DNA of 14,422 bases from Butyrivibrio sp. (lineage in GTDB: Bacteria; Bacillota_A; Clostridia; Lachnospirales; Lachnospiraceae): the NCBI RefSeq assembly GCF_024699075.1, contig NZ_JAILQF010000467.1, positions 1 through 14,422 of the forward strand, given 5' to 3'. The position numbers were made by a program, and so were the translations under genes. The notes below the pieces were generated by a model. It searched no databases, was not told where the DNA came from, and worked only from the letters and a program-made list of their open reading frames with translations. Shown piece after piece: positions 12,361 to 14,422 of the stretch; the first letter of the stretch is position 1; the number at the start of each line of letters is the position of its first letter.

Positions 12361-14016
12361 ATGCTTCAATTAACAGAGGAACAACTGAATAACCTTAACA
12401 AAGAAGCTCTGGTTATCATAGCTGCTTCTCTGCAGGATCAACTCATTTCTATGCAGGCTCAGCTGGATAATGCTAATGCCCAGCTTTCCGATACCAATCG
12501 CCAGCTTGAGATTCTCACTGAGCAGATCCGCATCATGAATCAACGCCAGTTTGGTAAACGTTCTGAAGCCGCTTCAGAAATTGATGGTCAGCTTTCTCTT
12601 TTCGATTCTTTTAACGAAGTAGAAGGGACTCAGAATCCTTCTGTTCCTGAACCGGAGATCACTGAGATCATCATCTCTTCTTATACGCGTTCAAAGACTA
12701 AAGGCAAACGTGAAGCAGATCTTGACGGACTCCCGGCACGTGTATTCGACCACAAACTCACCGATGAGGAACTTGCTGAAAGGTTCCCTAATGGTTACAA
12801 AGAGCTTCCAGAAGAAATATACAAGCGTCTGCATATAATCCCTGAAACTTTTATCGTTGATGAACATCATGTCCACGTATACGTATCAAAGGACAATGAC
12901 GGAACTATCATCAAAGCAAAAAGACCTGTTGATCTGTTCCGAAACAGCATTGCAACTCCTGCACTTGTTGCTTCAATCATCAATGGTAAGTATGTTAATG
13001 CAATGCCTCTTGAAAGACAGGCAAGAGCATTCAGGGATAACGGTATCAACCTCGCTACCAATACTATGGCTAACTGGGTCATCAAAAGTGCTGAGAATTA
13101 TCTTTCTCTTATATACGATCGCATGCATGAACTTATTTATGAAAGTAAGGTTATACATGCTGATGAGTCACCTGTGAAATGCATGCGTATCGATAAGGCC
13201 AAGATAAAGAATGGCAAGAAGACATACATGTGGGTATATCGAAATAATCCTCACTGCTCCAAGCATCCGATCGTGCTCTTTGACTGGCAGCCATCCAGAA
13301 AAGCTGATCATCCACGAGAATTCCTGAAGAATTTCTCTGGTACCGTGGTCACAGATGGTTATCAGGTCTACCATAAGCTCGGTAAAGAACGACAAGACCT
13401 GAAAATAGCCGGTTGCTGGATTCATTGCAGGCGACCATACGCCGAGTTTATAAAATCAGTAGGCGTAAAAGCAGCCAAAGGTTCCATAGCAGCAGAAGCA
13501 TACTCAATGATAACTGAGATAATGCATCTGGATAATGGCTTTGACGACCTATCAAACAAAGACCGCAAAAAGCGGCGTCAGCTTGTCCTTCAGGACAAAG
13601 TCGATGCCTATTTTGAGTGGGTAAAACTCAAGTACAGTCAAGTTACACACAATAGCACCATCGGCAAAGCTCTGGCTTACAGCTTAAATCAGGAAGAATT
13701 TCTCCGTATGTTTCTGACTGATGGAAAAATACCTATGGATAATAACTACGCAGAGCAGGCCATACGCCCCTTCACCATTGCCAGAAAGAACTTTGTACTG
13801 ATGGAATCCGATAAGGGAGCGAAGGCAAGTGCCATGATATTCAGCATTGCTGAAACAGCCAAAGCTAATGCCATAAACACCTACGAGTACTTCAACCTCT
13901 TGCTGTCAGAGATTCCAAAGCATCAGAATGATAAGGATACTAAATTCCTAGATGCCCTTCTTCCCTGGTCAAAAACTGTCCAAGAAAAATGCCCTAGCAG
14001 ATTTAAAAAGTCTTAA
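12361..14016 (+). CDS. tnpC: IS66 TnpC DDE transposase
   Basis: 551 residues, within the usual IS66 range (about 500-550). The N-terminus is a coiled coil (about 22-62, QLISMQAQLDNANAQLSDTN) followed by QRQFGKRSE, the standard IS66 leader. The catalytic triad is visible: D268 in VIHADESPVKC, D332 in GTVVTDGYQVYH, and E465 in DNNYAEQAIRPF with the family tail TIARKNFVLMESDKGA. GCWIHCRRPYAEF occupies the usual 'G-C-W-x-H-x-R-R' position. The start has AGGAGA 8 nt upstream. No frameshift or missing residue was seen, so the element looks active in principle. Confidence 0.95.
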   Translation: MLQLTEEQLNNLNKEALVIIAASLQDQLISMQAQLDNANAQLSDTNRQLEILTEQIRIMNQRQFGKRSEAASEIDGQLSLFDSFNEVEGTQNPSVPEPEITEIIISSYTRSKTKGKREADLDGLPARVFDHKLTDEELAERFPNGYKELPEEIYKRLHIIPETFIVDEHHVHVYVSKDNDGTIIKAKRPVDLFRNSIATPALVASIINGKYVNAMPLERQARAFRDNGINLATNTMANWVIKSAENYLSLIYDRMHELIYESKVIHADESPVKCMRIDKAKIKNGKKTYMWVYRNNPHCSKHPIVLFDWQPSRKADHPREFLKNFSGTVVTDGYQVYHKLGKERQDLKIAGCWIHCRRPYAEFIKSVGVKAAKGSIAAEAYSMITEIMHLDNGFDDLSNKDRKKRRQLVLQDKVDAYFEWVKLKYSQVTHNSTIGKALAYSLNQEEFLRMFLTDGKIPMDNNYAEQAIRPFTIARKNFVLMESDKGAKASAMIFSIAETAKANAINTYEYFNLLLSEIPKHQNDKDTKFLDALLPWSKTVQEKCPSRFKKS

Positions 14017-14043
14017 ATTTTCAAAGTTCATAAATCTATATCC

Positions 14044-14071
14044 AAATCCCTGCAGAAATGTGGGGATTTTT
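14044..14071 (+). terminator. Terminator at the right end of IS66
   Basis: AAATCCC, a 12-nt loop, and GGGATTT, followed by TT, 27 bp past the tnpC stop. It is a 7-bp stem with a short T-tail. Confidence 0.6.
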
Positions 14072-14078
14072 GATATCC

Positions 14079-14101
14079 AGTACTCATAGATGAGGACTTA
14101 C
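14079..14101. repeat. IS66 right terminal inverted repeat
   Basis: The plus strand ends CATAGATGAGGACTTAC; its complement starts GTAAGTCC, like the left end. A further GGACTTAC occurs 107 bp to the right (14201-14208). Confidence 0.7.
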
Positions 14102-14102
14102 C

Positions 14103-14171
14103 TTGTACTTTGCACAAGCGAATGGTATTCTTTTCATGGCAGTGTTAGTAATGATCCTGTTTGATTGTTAA
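14103..14171 (+). pseudogene. Possible 3' end of a membrane-protein gene cut by IS66
   Basis: Directly after the IS end the plus frame reads LYFAQANGILFMAVLVMILF, then DC and a stop. The hydrophobic run looks like a last transmembrane helix, but the frame is only 22 codons and has no start. It is unrelated to the SWFG gene on the other side of the IS. Confidence 0.25.
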
Positions 14172-14229
14172 GTTTCGCGACTACAACAATACTACTATTA
14201 GGACTTACTATCTACTGCCTTTTTGATAA

Positions 14230-14422
14230 AAGAAAATCACTGCACACAGCCTAGGCAGGCCATCGCGCAGCGATTTTGTTCAACTGCACTTTGATAAGCT
14301 GATAGGCAGTATATTTCACACCAATGGTTCTTCAAACCTGATGACTCACAAGGACGATGAAAATCTTCTGCAGGTCATCTACCAGATCTTCGCAGCATAC
14401 TATGAAGATGACTGTGCAGATG
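14230..14422 (+). CDS. Partial open frame running off the right edge
   Basis: 64 codons are open to the window end, with visibly higher GC than the cargo genes: SDFVQLHFDKLIGSIFHTNG, then NLMTHKDDENLLQVIYQIFA and AYYEDDCAD. The only internal ATG is at 14341 (MTHKDDENLLQ), without a good ribosome site; the frame is closed upstream at 14227-14229. It could be the start or the middle of a gene. No family recognised. Confidence 0.35.

Larger units (their letters stand above)
11285..14101 (+). mobile_element. IS66-family insertion sequence, 2817 bp
   Basis: The ends are GTAAGTCCGCAACCATAGGT (left) and, on the other strand at the right end, GTAAGTCCTCATCTATGAGT. The first 8 bases are identical and about 17 of 23 match overall, starting with the GTAA typical of IS66. 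The element carries the three-gene tnpA-tnpB-tnpC set in order, all apparently intact. The flanking 8-mers (AATGCAAT left, CTTGTACT right) do not match, so no target duplication is visible. Confidence 0.9.

Noticed and set aside
12857..13425. Alternative-frame ORFs within tnpC
   Set aside because: tnpC is a complete, motif-bearing transposase in this stretch, so the other frames are shadows.
1..14422. CRISPR arrays, tRNA or rRNA genes, riboswitches
   Set aside because: No regularly spaced repeats of CRISPR type, no tRNA-like cloverleaf or rRNA core sequence, and no recognised aptamer were seen. The 21-bp-period repeats come only in pairs at promoters.

Overview
The window is AT-rich, low-GC Firmicutes DNA. 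The gene style fits a Lachnospiraceae-type clostridium (Butyrivibrio-like): WG-repeat proteins, a W-x-G secretion-target protein, a three-gene IS66 element, and strong GGAGG ribosome sites. The genus assignment is an inference from gene style, not a match. Almost every cargo gene lies on the minus strand. The region is accessory DNA full of paralogues, truncated copies and gene fragments.

Read on the minus strand (right to left), the cargo forms four consecutive transcription units separated by hairpin terminators. Unit A (11284-9386) is a 'SWFG' family gene whose start was removed by IS66, a WG-repeat membrane-anchored protein, and a terminator. Unit B (9288-5788) has a tandem-repeat promoter, then a W-x-G (WXG100/LXG-like) protein with a frameshifted C-terminal tail. 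It continues with a truncated SWFG copy, an intact SWFG gene, a gene split by a hipBA-like cassette, and a terminator. Unit C (5775-2121) has the same type of promoter, a membrane-anchored protein, a membrane protein with PH-like segments, a lipoprotein, a second anchored protein, and a terminator. Unit D (2111-184) has the same promoter again, then a palindrome, a gene fragment, a frameshifted membrane-anchored protein, degraded copies of unit C and unit A genes, a fragment of an M42-type peptidase gene, and a terminator. The start of an Hsp70 gene follows at the left edge.

Two observations stand out. First, the promoters of units B, C and D share one architecture: two direct repeats (about TGCATTTCGTCG) exactly 21 bp apart, then exactly 30 bp, then a TATAAT-like -10 box with no good -35. 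This geometry resembles LytTR-type activator sites and implies co-regulation of the units by a regulator outside the window. Second, the plus-strand HTH/HipA-kinase cassette (about 5.9-7.4 kb) lies between 36-37 bp near-identical direct repeats. Removing it together with one repeat copy restores a continuous minus-strand reading frame of about 142 codons.

The right third is an IS66-family element (11285-14101) with imperfect terminal inverted repeats, tnpA, tnpB and the DDE transposase tnpC. I see no matching 8-bp target duplication. Beyond it are short, unrecognised plus-strand coding fragments. My working interpretation, an inference, is a reshuffling array of secreted or cell-surface polymorphic-type proteins and candidate partner or immunity genes linked to type VII-like secretion. 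It is expressed as a regulon and has been invaded by a toxin-antitoxin cassette and an IS.
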